Made by a program: the position numbers and the translations under genes
In this document: in pieces, positions 26,449 to 36,392 of the stretch
Layout: the number at the start of each line of letters is the position of its first letter
Numbering within the stretch: the first letter of the stretch is position 1
Notes under the pieces: model-generated
What the model saw: the letters and a program-made list of their open reading frames with translations, nothing else
What the model was told of the DNA's origin: nothing
The model's database searches: none
NCBI GenBank assembly: GCA_016745315.1
Contig: CP066886.1
Span: 5,890,501-5,954,500, forward strand
Origin: Arthrospira sp. PCC 9108
GTDB taxonomy: Bacteria > Cyanobacteriota > Cyanobacteriia > Cyanobacteriales > Microcoleaceae
Direction: 5' to 3'
DNA length: 64,000 bases

Positions 26449-29088
26449 TTATTTTGATAGTTTTTGGCGGCTTAAACGGTTTCCCTTACGACAAACCGAG
26501 TCAAATTGACAGTATTGGCAGACTTGCTGTTTCTGGTCTGGCGCTACTGGATAATTACCCTGTTGTAGCCGCTGTTTAACCTCGTCTGCAAAGGCTTCTA
26601 AAATTGCAGGGTCGGTTACTTTAGCCGGCAAATAACGCTGTTTTTTCAGAGAATACAACTTGACATCTACCTGTTGAACTTCCTTAAAATTTTGGGCGAT
26701 CGCCTGTTGATATAATGGCATTTGAATATTGATTTTCGCTTGTCCTGAATCATCTTTAATTCCCAATGGTAAACTACCCGTAGTTTTATAGTCTAACACT
26801 AATAGACCCGTGGGGGTGCGGTCAATGCGATCGACCCTAGCAGTTACCTTTAACCCATACCATTCAGCATTAAAGGAATTTTCACAACTAATAATTTCCG
26901 CATTGGATCGCAAAAAATCTTCGGCTTGTAAATTCAATTCTAACATATTTAAACCTTCTAAACGGCGGGCTTCCCAACCCATAAACTTGTCAAAATTCAC
27001 ATTTTCTTCAGCTTTTAACGCCGCTTCCGCTTGAGATAATGCTTCGTTAATATCTTGTCTCTCCAACCGCCGTAAATCCGTTTGATTTTTGATATCTGTT
27101 AACAAAAGTTCTAAGCAGCGATGATATAACCGACCTCCGAGACTTCCAGTTATTTCCGCTTCCGCTTCTGAAGGTTCTTTTAATCCTAGTAAATAGGTGG
27201 CAAACCACTTAAACGGACATTGACCTAATGCAAGTAATTGCGAGGCACTAAAAATCCGATTTTCATAATCAACTCCCACACCAATAACCCCATCATATTC
27301 ATCAGGAGATTCCCCACTTTCTCGGCGCTGTTCAACTTGCCAATTTTTAATAATATCATTAACTAGAACATCATTGGATAACTTTTCTGGCTGTTGTAAA
27401 TAATAGCGTCTAGCTTCCTCAATACTGGCTAAATTTAACAACGGTGGCGGAGTCATTTCTAGCCCTAAACGGGTAGCATACGGGCTAGGTATCAGCGGCT
27501 TTTTATAATGCTGTTCCGCACAGGAAAAAGTCAAAGATATCGTTGGTATTCTTAATAGTTCATAAAAACATAATTCATTCCGTTGGGCGATGTCTATGGC
27601 GGTTTCTAGGGTAATGCCTAATTGAGATAGTCGCCGCGATTCGTAAAAGTCTAAAACCGGATCATTTTCAATAGCTGGGGGTAGGATACCTTCCTGAAAA
27701 CCGATTAAAAAAACATGGGGATAACTCGCACCCTGTAGGGATAAAGGAGTGTGAACTTCTATGCCTCCTTTTCCTGGTTGCATGGGGACTTTTAGCTTGC
27801 TGATTATCTCTAAAATATCTTGACAAAATTCTTGTCGATTAAGACGATCGCCATCAGGTTTTGATAATTCTACCCAAGCTGCTTCTAATTCATTAAAAGC
27901 GACTATCTCCCTAGGCCATTGACTGCTATTTTTGCGGATATCAAAGAATTTAAAAACTTGTTTAATGTGGTCTACCCAATTTTGGCGGGTATCGCTTTCT
28001 GGGAATTTTAACAATGATAAATTTAACCCTAATTCTTGCCATTCCGCTAGGTTATGTGGTCGCTTTTGTCGCGCTTCTAACCATTGTTGATATGTTAAAT
28101 ATTGGGCTAAAGGATGATGCAGAAGTTTAGCGGTAGACTCAAAGGGAAAATTGTTTTCGATGACTTCTATTAATAATGCGATCCAAGACCCAAGGCGAAT
28201 ATTCCGCAAGGGAATTTTATAAAATAATCGCAGTGGTAACTGATATTCCCAAGCCATATCTAATAATAAGGGTGCATAGGTTTTTTCATCCTGAGTCACT
28301 AGGACAATTTCACGGGCTGATATTCCCTCTATCATTAACTGCTTAACTTGGGAAAGAACCCCCCTAACTTCTGCTTCTAAATTTGAATAAATATGGCATT
28401 GCACATTATTCGTGATTTCCTCTTTGTCTACAAAGCAGTTTTGTAGTTTTTCTCCCAAGCTAAAATTATCATTATTTTCCTGATAATTTACCTGCCATTC
28501 TTCACTTTCTAAATAGGCGATCGCCTCTCGATTTTTGGCAAAAAATTCCGCTTTTCCGGTCGGCAAAACCCAGATGCTATCTTCCCCTGCTACTAGGTTA
28601 ATAAATTCGACCTGATCAGGTTGAGGTTGAAAATAACCATAAATCAATAAAGGTTGTGGTTTGGGTTGAAAATTAATGGCTTGCCAAAATAATTCATCTT
28701 GGTCAATATAGCCTTGCTTGAATAATTCTTGTTTATAGAGATTAGTCACTTGGGCTAAATCCCTAATTCTCCGAGAATTATGATTAATTAATAAGTTTAA
28801 GTCCACTCCAGATTTTAAGAGTTTTTGGCGGGAGGGTATTAACATTTTCGCGATACCATCAGGGTCATTACTGTTGATATTCTCAGCCACAATGCGCCGC
28901 CAAGTTCGATCCATAGTTAACACTGGCGCTATCGTAATTTGATGATTATTGATAGTTTTCATAGCCAGCTTGTCCAAAGATTTATAAGGTACTTTTAAAC
29001 AACGGGCTACTGGTCGAGTTGGGGTAATAGTAGTTAAGTGTGATGGTAGATCGTTTAAATTATGGGGATTAACAATAAGCGATCGCAT
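26449..29088 (-). CDS. addB: AddB-like PD-(D/E)XK nuclease/inactivated helicase
   Basis: 879 aa. The N-terminal and central parts have the layout of an AddB/RecC-type degenerate helicase (IYGYFQPQPDQVEF, PLSLQGASYPHVFLIGFQEG). The C-terminal nuclease shows TARVDRIDRTPTGLLVLDYKTTG (about 760-785). Four Cys fit the AddB iron-sulphur cluster: one in ALGQCPFKWF (about 615), the others in CQYCQFDSVC near the end. It is the first gene of the addB-addA pair. The start ATG at 29088 overlaps a HIP1 site. Function: double-strand-break processing with the downstream AddA-like subunit. Confidence 0.8.
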   Translation of the reverse strand: MRSLIVNPHNLNDLPSHLTTITPTRPVARCLKVPYKSLDKLAMKTINNHQITIAPVLTMDRTWRRIVAENINSNDPDGIAKMLIPSRQKLLKSGVDLNLLINHNSRRIRDLAQVTNLYKQELFKQGYIDQDELFWQAINFQPKPQPLLIYGYFQPQPDQVEFINLVAGEDSIWVLPTGKAEFFAKNREAIAYLESEEWQVNYQENNDNFSLGEKLQNCFVDKEEITNNVQCHIYSNLEAEVRGVLSQVKQLMIEGISAREIVLVTQDEKTYAPLLLDMAWEYQLPLRLFYKIPLRNIRLGSWIALLIEVIENNFPFESTAKLLHHPLAQYLTYQQWLEARQKRPHNLAEWQELGLNLSLLKFPESDTRQNWVDHIKQVFKFFDIRKNSSQWPREIVAFNELEAAWVELSKPDGDRLNRQEFCQDILEIISKLKVPMQPGKGGIEVHTPLSLQGASYPHVFLIGFQEGILPPAIENDPVLDFYESRRLSQLGITLETAIDIAQRNELCFYELLRIPTISLTFSCAEQHYKKPLIPSPYATRLGLEMTPPPLLNLASIEEARRYYLQQPEKLSNDVLVNDIIKNWQVEQRRESGESPDEYDGVIGVGVDYENRIFSASQLLALGQCPFKWFATYLLGLKEPSEAEAEITGSLGGRLYHRCLELLLTDIKNQTDLRRLERQDINEALSQAEAALKAEENVNFDKFMGWEARRLEGLNMLELNLQAEDFLRSNAEIISCENSFNAEWYGLKVTARVDRIDRTPTGLLVLDYKTTGSLPLGIKDDSGQAKINIQMPLYQQAIAQNFKEVQQVDVKLYSLKKQRYLPAKVTDPAILEAFADEVKQRLQQGNYPVAPDQKQQVCQYCQFDSVCRKGNRLSRQKLSK

Positions 29089-29247
29089 AATTAATTACAC
29101 TCGTTTACAATATGATAATTTTACCCATAAGTTGCTGCTCTGGTCAAATAGGTGCTGATGATTGTTAACATTTCCCAATTTTCTGGTAACATTAGTCAAG
29201 GCTGACCGTCAAATTGAATGCTGAGTTAATCCCTTGAACTTCCCAAC

Positions 29248-30840
29248 ATGATTAATACTGCGCTGCTGTCAGGTCAAATTCTCCGCCACCACTATCTGAT
29301 CATTCGTGAATTAGGTCATGGTGGCTTTGGACGCACCTATTTAGCTAAAGACCAACACCGCTTTGATGAGTTGTGCGTGTTAAAAGAATTCGCACCCCAA
29401 GTCAAAGGTAATTATGAGTTAAAAAAATCCCGCGAGTTATTTCAACGGGAGGCGCAAACTCTCTACCAACTTAAACATTCGCAAATTCCCCGATTTCAAG
29501 AACTATTTGAGGAAACCATAGGCGGTCAAGTTTATATCTTTGTAGTCCAGGATTATGTGGAGGGTTTCACTTACCGAGAATTACTAAAACAGCGACTGCA
29601 AAAAGGTAAATATTTTAGTCAAGCTGAAATCACCGAAATTCTGTTAAAATTGATCCCAGTGTTGGATTATATCCACTCCTTGGGAGTTATTCACCGTGAT
29701 ATTTCCCCCGATAATATCATCTGCAGAGACTCTGATTGGTTGCCAATTTTGATTGATTTTGGAGGTGTAAAACTCATTAAAGCCCGCATCAAATCCCAGT
29801 TATTTCCTCAGAGTTTACAACCCAACCCCGCCACTCGATTAGGAAAGTTTGGCTATGCGCCAGATGAACAAATGCAGATGGGTATTGTTTATCCCCATAG
29901 CGATTTATATGCTTTAGCTGCGACTTTGTTAGTGTTGCTAACTGGTAAAGAACCTCAAGAACTTATTGATAGTTATAATTCTACTTGGAAATGGCAACCA
30001 TATCTAACTTTAAATCCTCAGTTAGATCGGATTTTTAATAAAATGTTAGCACGTCAACCTAGCGATCGCTATATTTCCGCGCGTCAAATTTTACAGGATC
30101 TTAACCAGATCTCAATATCTCCTCAACCTATTCCCACTCAACCCCCACCAGAGTCAGTGACCCCTGACATATTAGCGCCCCCAAAAAACCAGCCCCCTGT
30201 CCCTAATTTCAGTCCTCCTACTGTTCAACAAATCACTCAGTTTCAGTTTTATTCTTCGTGGAAAATGGCGAGTTTAGTGGTTTTGTCAATGGTGATAATG
30301 GGTAGTTTTGGCTGGTGGGCGGGTAATTTTTGGGCCGATCACTTTTCGATTACGGAAACAGCCAAGGATGAATTTGGGGAAATGTCCGAACTTGAAAGGA
30401 TAGAAATATTACGCGATCGCCGTCGCCATTTGGGTGTTAATTATCAATTTTTTATGGCTTTAGTTAATGAAGAGTTTTATTTTCGCTACCCCCAACAACA
30501 AGGGCGACTATTAACTAATGATCCCGTTGATTTCGTTTGGCGAAAGCGTTGGGATCAAATCGCCCATGAAGTCTTAAATGAGTTAGAAACCCTCAGTGAT
30601 GAATCTCGACAAGACTTAGGAAGCTATACCCAAGCCGATCTAAATAGTTGGATTAGTACAGCCAACCGCCTTAATCTTAGCACGGCTGAACTGTTTAATT
30701 TAGCCGATACTCAATTCTATCAACTATTTCCAGAAAGACGTGATCAAGGCTCCATAGAAGCTGAACCTTTAATTCAAATATGGCGGGGAATTGTTCGCGA
30801 TCGCCTCTCTAATTGGGAATCAATTAATCGTCAAAGTTGA
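29248..30840 (+). CDS. Membrane-anchored serine/threonine protein kinase
   Basis: 530 aa. The kinase domain (about 15-285) has a glycine loop ELGHGGFGRTYLA, Lys in LCVLKEF, catalytic loop VIHRDISPDNI and Mg loop DFGGVK. The DFG is intact and the HRD reads HRDIS. A Pro-rich linker (about 290-330) leads to one membrane helix (about 335-360, MASLVVLSMVIMGSFGWWAG) and a ~160-residue C-terminal domain of unknown type, possibly a sensor. This Hanks-type layout is common in filamentous cyanobacteria. The last 21 nt overlap the convergent ribokinase gene. Confidence 0.88.
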   Translation: MINTALLSGQILRHHYLIIRELGHGGFGRTYLAKDQHRFDELCVLKEFAPQVKGNYELKKSRELFQREAQTLYQLKHSQIPRFQELFEETIGGQVYIFVVQDYVEGFTYRELLKQRLQKGKYFSQAEITEILLKLIPVLDYIHSLGVIHRDISPDNIICRDSDWLPILIDFGGVKLIKARIKSQLFPQSLQPNPATRLGKFGYAPDEQMQMGIVYPHSDLYALAATLLVLLTGKEPQELIDSYNSTWKWQPYLTLNPQLDRIFNKMLARQPSDRYISARQILQDLNQISISPQPIPTQPPPESVTPDILAPPKNQPPVPNFSPPTVQQITQFQFYSSWKMASLVVLSMVIMGSFGWWAGNFWADHFSITETAKDEFGEMSELERIEILRDRRRHLGVNYQFFMALVNEEFYFRYPQQQGRLLTNDPVDFVWRKRWDQIAHEVLNELETLSDESRQDLGSYTQADLNSWISTANRLNLSTAELFNLADTQFYQLFPERRDQGSIEAEPLIQIWRGIVRDRLSNWESINRQS

Positions 30841-31758
30841 CATAGGCGGCATCAATACATTATCTAAGGCTTGGCGATCGGGTAGAGAAGACTGCGCCCC
30901 TACCTGAGTCGTGGATAAAGCCCCCGTTGCCGCCCCCCAGAGAATCGCCTCCTTTAGCGATCGCCCCTCGTCCAAAGCCGCCGCCATTCCCCCATTAAAA
31001 GCATCTCCCGCCGCCACAGTATCCACCGCATTAACCGCAAAAGCCGGAACCAAAAAAGATTCAGATTTAGTCGCCCAAAACACACCCTTAGAACCCAATT
31101 TAATCACAGCAGTTTTTACCCCAAAACTCAAGAGAGTATCCGCAGCTTTTTGGGCAGTTTCTACATTGTTCACCGGAAAGCCTACAAGTTGACTCGCCTC
31201 AGTTTCGTTGGGCGTAATAATATCCACCAAGGGATATAATTGTTGAGGAAAAACATCAGGGGCGGGTGCAGGATCAAGAATTACTCTCACTCCCGCATTG
31301 TGGGCAGCATGAATAGCCGCTTCCACTGCTTTTAGCGGGATTTCTAATTGCAATAATAAAGATGTTGCTTCCTCCCATAAAGGTTGTAGTCTCTGCACAT
31401 CTTCATGGCCCACAGAACCATTAGCACCAGGAATAATAATAATTTGATTTTCGCCGTGATTATCCACTGCAATAGTCGCCAAACCAGAATGGGTAGTATT
31501 ATCGCGTAAAACCCCTTTACAACCTACACGATTACCTTTTAATTCTTCCAAAAGTTCCTCAGCAAAAGCATCCCCGCCAACCCTTCCTACTATATCAGTT
31601 TTTGCCCCTAACCGTGCTGCTGCTACCGCTTGATTTGCTCCCTTTCCACCCGCTACCGATAAAAAATTATATCCGGTCACAGTCTCCCCAGGTTGAGGGA
31701 GTCGAGGAGTTTGCACCACTAGATCCATATTGATGCTGCCGAAAACTAAAATACTCAT
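30820..31758 (-). CDS. rbsK: Ribokinase (PfkB family)
   Basis: 312 aa, the usual length. It phosphorylates D-ribose to ribose-5-phosphate. PfkB signature 1 is visible (SVAGGKGANQAVAAARLG, about 33-50, with the N-terminal FGSINMDLV), and signature 2 has the catalytic Asp (NAVDTVAAGDAFNGGMAAAL, about 240-260). Other PfkB sugar kinases are possible, but SINMDLV and AGGKGANQA favour ribokinase. It is convergent with, and overlaps by 21 nt, the kinase gene. No ribose transport genes are nearby. Confidence 0.85.
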   Translation of the reverse strand: MSILVFGSINMDLVVQTPRLPQPGETVTGYNFLSVAGGKGANQAVAAARLGAKTDIVGRVGGDAFAEELLEELKGNRVGCKGVLRDNTTHSGLATIAVDNHGENQIIIIPGANGSVGHEDVQRLQPLWEEATSLLLQLEIPLKAVEAAIHAAHNAGVRVILDPAPAPDVFPQQLYPLVDIITPNETEASQLVGFPVNNVETAQKAADTLLSFGVKTAVIKLGSKGVFWATKSESFLVPAFAVNAVDTVAAGDAFNGGMAAALDEGRSLKEAILWGAATGALSTTQVGAQSSLPDRQALDNVLMPPMSTLTIN

Positions 31759-31791
31759 GGTTTGCTGTTAATATTGGGGTGATTAAGGGGA

Positions 31792-32243
31792 CTATTTTTG
31801 CTTTAAAATAATCAAGGTAATATCATTAAATATTCGCTAACGACCAATATGCTCAAAAACATCAGAAACAATGGCATTTTTTATGTCTTCAGATGTCTGT
31901 TCATGATGACATAGTGCCACTTCACACAAGCGGTCAATGCCATAATGTTGGCCATAGCTATTTTCCGCCTCAGTAATCCCATCTGTAAATAATATTAGCA
32001 CATCTTGGGGATTTAGTCTAACCGTAATTTTATGGACAAATTGACTAATATCTGGTTCCAAACTCACAGGAAATCCTAAATCAATGGTATCTATAATTTA
32101 TACTTGAGGATCATCACCCGATCGCCGTCAAATCGCTTGTTCATGCTGGCCACTAATTTCTAATCATCCCTGACAATAATCTAACAGCATGAGAGTTCAA
32201 TTTTGATCACAATTCATCCGACCCACATTCTCATAACTCGTCA
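31792..32243 (-). pseudogene. SpoIIE/PP2C-type phosphatase remnant with in-frame stops
   Basis: Read on the minus strand, one frame from about 32243 to 31792 gives YENVGRMNCDQN, TLMLLDYCQG, LEISGQHEQAI, IIDTIDLGFPVSLEPD, LNPQDVLILFTDGITEAE, YGIDRL and RIFNDITLIIL. These are the ordered motifs of SpoIIE-type phosphatases. They are separated by stop codons: TGA twice or more, TAA near 32100 and TAG at 31837. FTDG is the metal-binding motif. Just upstream (about 32244-32300), IVAEIALIIRQSLQL resembles the start of a GAF sensor domain, so the locus is a mosaic of phosphatase and sensor debris. It is dead. Confidence 0.75.
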
Positions 32244-32377
32244 AGCTGGAGTGACTGACGAATTATCAGAGCAATTTCAGCTACAATATTAGATGTTTAT
32301 GATTGCAGCCAGAGGGGGGGTGTGTTGACGATCATGGGTTAATCCTACCTTGAATAAACTACTTTATTATATCCCAA

Positions 32378-32845
32378 CTAGGATACAGAATGCCTAATTT
32401 TCAATTGCAGAATGCGATCGCCGATATCTACTCGAATTGGCATCACCGACAAACGATTACCCCGCCGCACCAGTAACAATTCATCAGGATCAAACTTCTG
32501 TTTCAGGTCGCCTAGGGAAATCATCTGGGGAAATTTATCAACAAACTCTACTCGGATTGTATACCAACGGGGATGGTTAGCCGTAGCTTTAGGGTCATAA
32601 TAAGGGCTATTTTCATCAAATTGAGTAGGATCAACTATATTAGATTCAATGACTCGCACCAATCCCACAATCCCCGGAATTTTAGTATTAGAATGATAAA
32701 AGAAGCACAAATCATTAACTTGCATTTTCCGCAAGAAATTCCTGGCCATATAGTTACGAACACCATCCCAAATACAAGTTTGCTCCGACTGCATTTGGTC
32801 AATACTATAGGTTTTTTCCTCGGATTTTATCAACCAATAACTCAT
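32378..32845 (-). CDS. EVE-domain protein (PUA-like, thymocyte nuclear protein 1 type)
   Basis: 155 aa, all one EVE domain: opening SYWLIKSEEKTYSIDQM, WDGVRNYMARNFLRKM, DLCFFYHSN, IVGLVRV and PRWYTIRVEFV. EVE domains bind modified bases in DNA or RNA and occur in restriction-like systems as well as stand-alone genes. This one stands alone between a dead phosphatase and the P-type ATPase. Length and motif order are normal. The ligand is unknown. Confidence 0.88.
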   Translation of the reverse strand: MSYWLIKSEEKTYSIDQMQSEQTCIWDGVRNYMARNFLRKMQVNDLCFFYHSNTKIPGIVGLVRVIESNIVDPTQFDENSPYYDPKATANHPRWYTIRVEFVDKFPQMISLGDLKQKFDPDELLLVRRGNRLSVMPIRVDIGDRILQLKIRHSVS

Positions 32846-33054
32846 TGATACTGACTCCTACTTGCCATGATGCTACAATTTTTTTCATCCTAGCCGTGTT
32901 TCTGGAGGCCTTCTCTAAAATTAAATTTTTCTTAATATATACTGATAGCTGACCAGCAAGTTTGATAAGTTGTATAATTTTAATAATGATTTAAGATTAA
33001 CTCGGCCAACAATCTCGCGCAAATGATAGAATGGAAGGATTTAGGTAGAACGCA

Positions 33055-34971
33055 ATGGCTGATAATCAACAGAGTTCCTGCTGTTCATGTAATGGAGACG
33101 ATCGCCACTCTGATAATCGGGTCTCTGAACTGATACCTTTGGCAATCATAACCGCCATTTATATCCTAGCATTAATCTTCAACAATTGGCTAAAACTTGC
33201 GGCTTGGGGCTGGGGGGAATATCTAGTATTAATTCCTGTATATTTACTCACAGGCTGGGAAATATTAGTCAGCGCCGGAAAGAATATCTGGCGAGGTCAG
33301 ATATTTGATGAAACCTTTTTAATGAGTTTAGCCACCCTGTGCGCCATTGCTATTAATGAAGTTCCCGAAGCCGTGGCTGTCATGCTATTTTATCGAATTG
33401 GGGAAGGTTTCCAAGAGTTTTCTGTGCAGCGTTCTCGGCGGTCAATTAAATCACTATTAGCAGTACGTCCAGACACCGCAAACCTCCTAATAAACGGAGA
33501 AATAAAAACCATCTCTCCCCAGTTAGTAAATGTCGGCAGTACTATTGTCGTCAAAGCCGGAGAAAAAATCCCCCTAGACGGAGAAATCATATCTGGAACC
33601 TCCCAAATTGACACTTCACCTCTCACCGGAGAATCCTTACCTCGTGCCGTTAAACTCGGAGAAATAGTCCTAGCTGGAACCATCAATCAAACCGGACTAT
33701 TAACCATTAAAGTCACCAAACCATTTAACGAATCTTCCATTAGCAAAATTTTAGAGTTAGTAGAAAGCGCCCAAAATCGGAAAGCCAAAACCGAAAAATT
33801 TATCACCACCTTCGCCCGGTATTATACCCCAGTTGTGGTAATTTTAGCCATCGCGATCGCCTTAATTCCCCCCCTCTTAAATTTAGGCAGTCATCAAGAA
33901 TGGTTTTTTAGGGCATTAATTCTATTAGTCATTTCCTGTCCCTGCGGCTTAGTCATTAGCATTCCCCTCGGTTACTTTGGCGGAGTTGGAGGGGCAGCCA
34001 GACAGGGAATATTAGTCAAAGGCTCCACATTTTTAGACGATTTAGCCGCCGTTAAAACCGTAATATTTGACAAGACCGGAACCCTGACTGCTGGCGTGTT
34101 TGAGGTCACAGAAATAGTGCCTTATAATAACTTTACCGAGGCAGAACTAATCAAGATCGCCGCTCAAATAGAATCCCTATCTAACCATCCTCTCGCCCAA
34201 GCAATTCGTCAATACTATGGAGATTCACAGAGCCCAACCTTAATCGAAGATTATCAAGAAATCCCCGGCTGTGGAGTGAAAGGCAAACTCCAAAATCGGA
34301 CAGTAATTGCCGGAGGCGATCGCCTGTTACACTTAGAAAAAATTGACCATCCCCTCTGTGATGTAGGTGCCACAGTAATTCATCTAGCCGTAGACTATCG
34401 CTATGCCGGATATATCCTAATTTCCGATAAAGTCCGACCCGATTCTGTGGCTGCTATTGAAGCCCTCAAAAAACAAGGAGTGCAGAAAATAGTCATGCTA
34501 ACCGGAGATAATCAAACCGTAGCCGATCGCCTTGCCAAAACCTTAAATATTGATGAATATTATGCCGAATTAATGCCCGAAGATAAAGTCAAGCAACTGG
34601 AGAAATTACTAACTCCAGATAATCGTAAAGTTGCCTTTGTCGGGGATGGAATTAATGATGCGCCCGCCATTGCTAGGGCTGATGTAGGTATTGCTATGGG
34701 AGGTATGGGTTCAGACGCAGCCATTGAAACCGCCGATGTAGTAGTTATGACCGATTCCCCCTCTTATGTCAGTCGTGCGATCGCCATCGGACGAAAAACC
34801 CGCCGCATTGTCTGGCAAAATATCGGTTTAGCTATGGGAATTAAAGGCTTTTTTATCATCTTAGGAATTTTCGGACTAGCCACCATCTGGTCAGCAGTAT
34901 TCGCCGATGTAGGAGTAGCATTATTAGCCATTCTCAACGCCACCCGCATATCTGGTAAAACAGTTAATTGA
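33055..34971 (+). CDS. Heavy-metal P1B-type ATPase (Zn/Cd/Pb/Co exporter type)
   Basis: 638 aa. A Cys-rich N-tail (SSCCSCNGDDRHSD) replaces the usual heavy-metal-associated domain. Visible are several membrane helices, actuator TGES (LTGESLP, about 185), the metal-binding CPC in ISCPCGL (about 296), phosphorylation motif DKTGTLT (about 339), the P1B His-Pro pair in SNHPLA and GDGINDAPA (about 529). CPC with this spacing suits Zn2+/Cd2+/Pb2+ exporters more than Cu+. A TATAAT box at 32973 may be the -10. I see no ArsR-type operator palindrome and no regulator next door. Confidence 0.88.
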   Translation: MADNQQSSCCSCNGDDRHSDNRVSELIPLAIITAIYILALIFNNWLKLAAWGWGEYLVLIPVYLLTGWEILVSAGKNIWRGQIFDETFLMSLATLCAIAINEVPEAVAVMLFYRIGEGFQEFSVQRSRRSIKSLLAVRPDTANLLINGEIKTISPQLVNVGSTIVVKAGEKIPLDGEIISGTSQIDTSPLTGESLPRAVKLGEIVLAGTINQTGLLTIKVTKPFNESSISKILELVESAQNRKAKTEKFITTFARYYTPVVVILAIAIALIPPLLNLGSHQEWFFRALILLVISCPCGLVISIPLGYFGGVGGAARQGILVKGSTFLDDLAAVKTVIFDKTGTLTAGVFEVTEIVPYNNFTEAELIKIAAQIESLSNHPLAQAIRQYYGDSQSPTLIEDYQEIPGCGVKGKLQNRTVIAGGDRLLHLEKIDHPLCDVGATVIHLAVDYRYAGYILISDKVRPDSVAAIEALKKQGVQKIVMLTGDNQTVADRLAKTLNIDEYYAELMPEDKVKQLEKLLTPDNRKVAFVGDGINDAPAIARADVGIAMGGMGSDAAIETADVVVMTDSPSYVSRAIAIGRKTRRIVWQNIGLAMGIKGFFIILGIFGLATIWSAVFADVGVALLAILNATRISGKTVN

Positions 34972-35020
34972 TACCTGTCCACCCCTGAATTGTCATGCAA
35001 TCAAAACTGAACTATCAGCG

Positions 35021-35040
35021 GTTTGTCAGATATCTGGCAG
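35021..35040. promoter_or_regulatory. Near-palindrome upstream of carA, possible operator
   Basis: TGTCAGATATCTGGCA (35025-35040) is a 16-bp palindrome with one mismatch, about 40 nt before the carA start. It could be an operator, but no regulator is known to me for this site. Confidence 0.3.
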
Positions 35041-35078
35041 AATAGGGGGGTATTAAGTTTAGATGCAAATTGGCTTTT

Positions 35079-36233
35079 ATGTCGCTTATCTCTGCTAAAC
35101 CAGCTTTACTTGTTCTGATTGACGGCACCAGCTATCGCGGTTGGTCTTTTGGCGCTCCAGGTACAGTTGTAGGTGAAGTGGTGTTTAACACCGGAATGAC
35201 AGGTTATCAGGAAGTTTTGACCGATCCCAGTTATTGTGGTCAGATTGTCACCTTTACTTATCCTGAATTAGGAAACACAGGGGTTAACCCAGAAGATGAG
35301 GAGTCCAACAGACCCCAAGTCCTAGGTGCGATCGCCCGTAATATTTGCAGCCGTCCCAGTAACTGGCGTTCTACCCAATCCTTACCCGACTATCTCAAAG
35401 AACATAATATCCCCGGCATTTATGGCATAGATACCCGCGCCTTAACCCGCAAACTGCGAACTGTCGGGGCTATGAATGGTGGCATATCTACCGAAATTCT
35501 CGACCCCGGAGAATTGTTATCCCGAGTCCAACAGGCTCCCAATATGGATGGGTTGAACCTAGTTAAAGAAGTAACTACACCAGAGAGCTACGAGTGGTCT
35601 GAGTCCACCGATACAGTTTGGGAATTTAGCCCCAGCTTGGAATCAAAAGAGAGCCCAACACCATCCCCCCGTTATACAGTAGTTGCCATTGACTTTGGAG
35701 TAAAGCGTAATATTCTGCGTCGCCTAGCCAGTTATGGTTGTCGGGTCATCGTAGTTCCCGCCAGCACCCCCGCCGCCGAGATCCTGAAATATAATCCCGA
35801 TGGCATTTTCCTCTCTAACGGTCCAGGAGACCCCGCCGCCGTTTCCGAAGGTATTTCCACAACCCAGGAGTTACTCAAAAGTAACAAACCAGTATTTGGC
35901 ATCTGTATGGGACATCAAATCCTCGGTTTATCCCTAGGCGCGAAAACCTTTAAACTCAAATTCGGACATCGGGGATTAAATCAACCTGCGGGCTTAGAAA
36001 AGCGTCAGGTAGAAATTACCAGCCAAAATCACGGCTTTGCTCTCGATCCTGATAGCCTAGCCGAGGATGTAGAAATAACCCATCTGAACCTGAACGATCG
36101 CACCGTTGCTGGTCTCAAGCACAAAACCCTACCGCTATTTTCAGTTCAGTATCACCCAGAAGCCAGTCCCGGTCCCCACGACGCTGATTATCTGTTTGAG
36201 CAATTCGTCAAGGAAATGGAAAAAGCCAAGTAA
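35079..36233 (+). CDS. carA: Carbamoyl-phosphate synthase small subunit (glutaminase)
   Basis: 384 aa, normal length. It hydrolyses glutamine and passes ammonia to CarB for carbamoyl phosphate, feeding arginine and pyrimidine synthesis. The N-terminal domain (LVLIDGTSYRGWSFGA.., GMTGYQEVLTDPSY) is followed by the class I glutaminase with the nucleophile Cys in FGICMGHQILGLSLG (about 275) and the His-Glu pair in QYHPEASPGPHD (about 360). I use ATG 35079 (MSLISAKPAL); the frame is open to TTG 35070. carB is not in the window. Confidence 0.95.
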   Translation: MSLISAKPALLVLIDGTSYRGWSFGAPGTVVGEVVFNTGMTGYQEVLTDPSYCGQIVTFTYPELGNTGVNPEDEESNRPQVLGAIARNICSRPSNWRSTQSLPDYLKEHNIPGIYGIDTRALTRKLRTVGAMNGGISTEILDPGELLSRVQQAPNMDGLNLVKEVTTPESYEWSESTDTVWEFSPSLESKESPTPSPRYTVVAIDFGVKRNILRRLASYGCRVIVVPASTPAAEILKYNPDGIFLSNGPGDPAAVSEGISTTQELLKSNKPVFGICMGHQILGLSLGAKTFKLKFGHRGLNQPAGLEKRQVEITSQNHGFALDPDSLAEDVEITHLNLNDRTVAGLKHKTLPLFSVQYHPEASPGPHDADYLFEQFVKEMEKAK

Positions 36234-36253
36234 TTACCTGAGCCAGATTATTG

Positions 36254-36279
36254 GGGGGACAAACCGAGCCAAGTCCCCC
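36254..36279 (+). terminator. Hairpin after carA
   Basis: GGGGGAC (36254-36260) pairs with GTCCCCC (36273-36279) around a 12-nt loop, 20 nt past the carA stop. There is no T-run, so this is a likely but unproven terminator. Confidence 0.5.
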
Positions 36280-36392
36280 TGTCTGTTGTCATCTCAAATT
36301 CAAGCCAACGGAATCAGATACCATAGACAATTATGGCAAAAATGGAATATACTAATGAAGCAGTATATGTGCTATCCAGTTAGGAGGGGGCT

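Noticed and set aside
32378..32845. EVE protein as a member of a modification-dependent restriction system
   Set aside because: No nuclease, AAA+ or methyltransferase gene is adjacent; it looks like the stand-alone form.
32940..33054. ArsR/SmtB-type operator before the P-type ATPase
   Set aside because: No 12-2-12 style palindrome and no regulator gene next door; only a possible -10 box is present.
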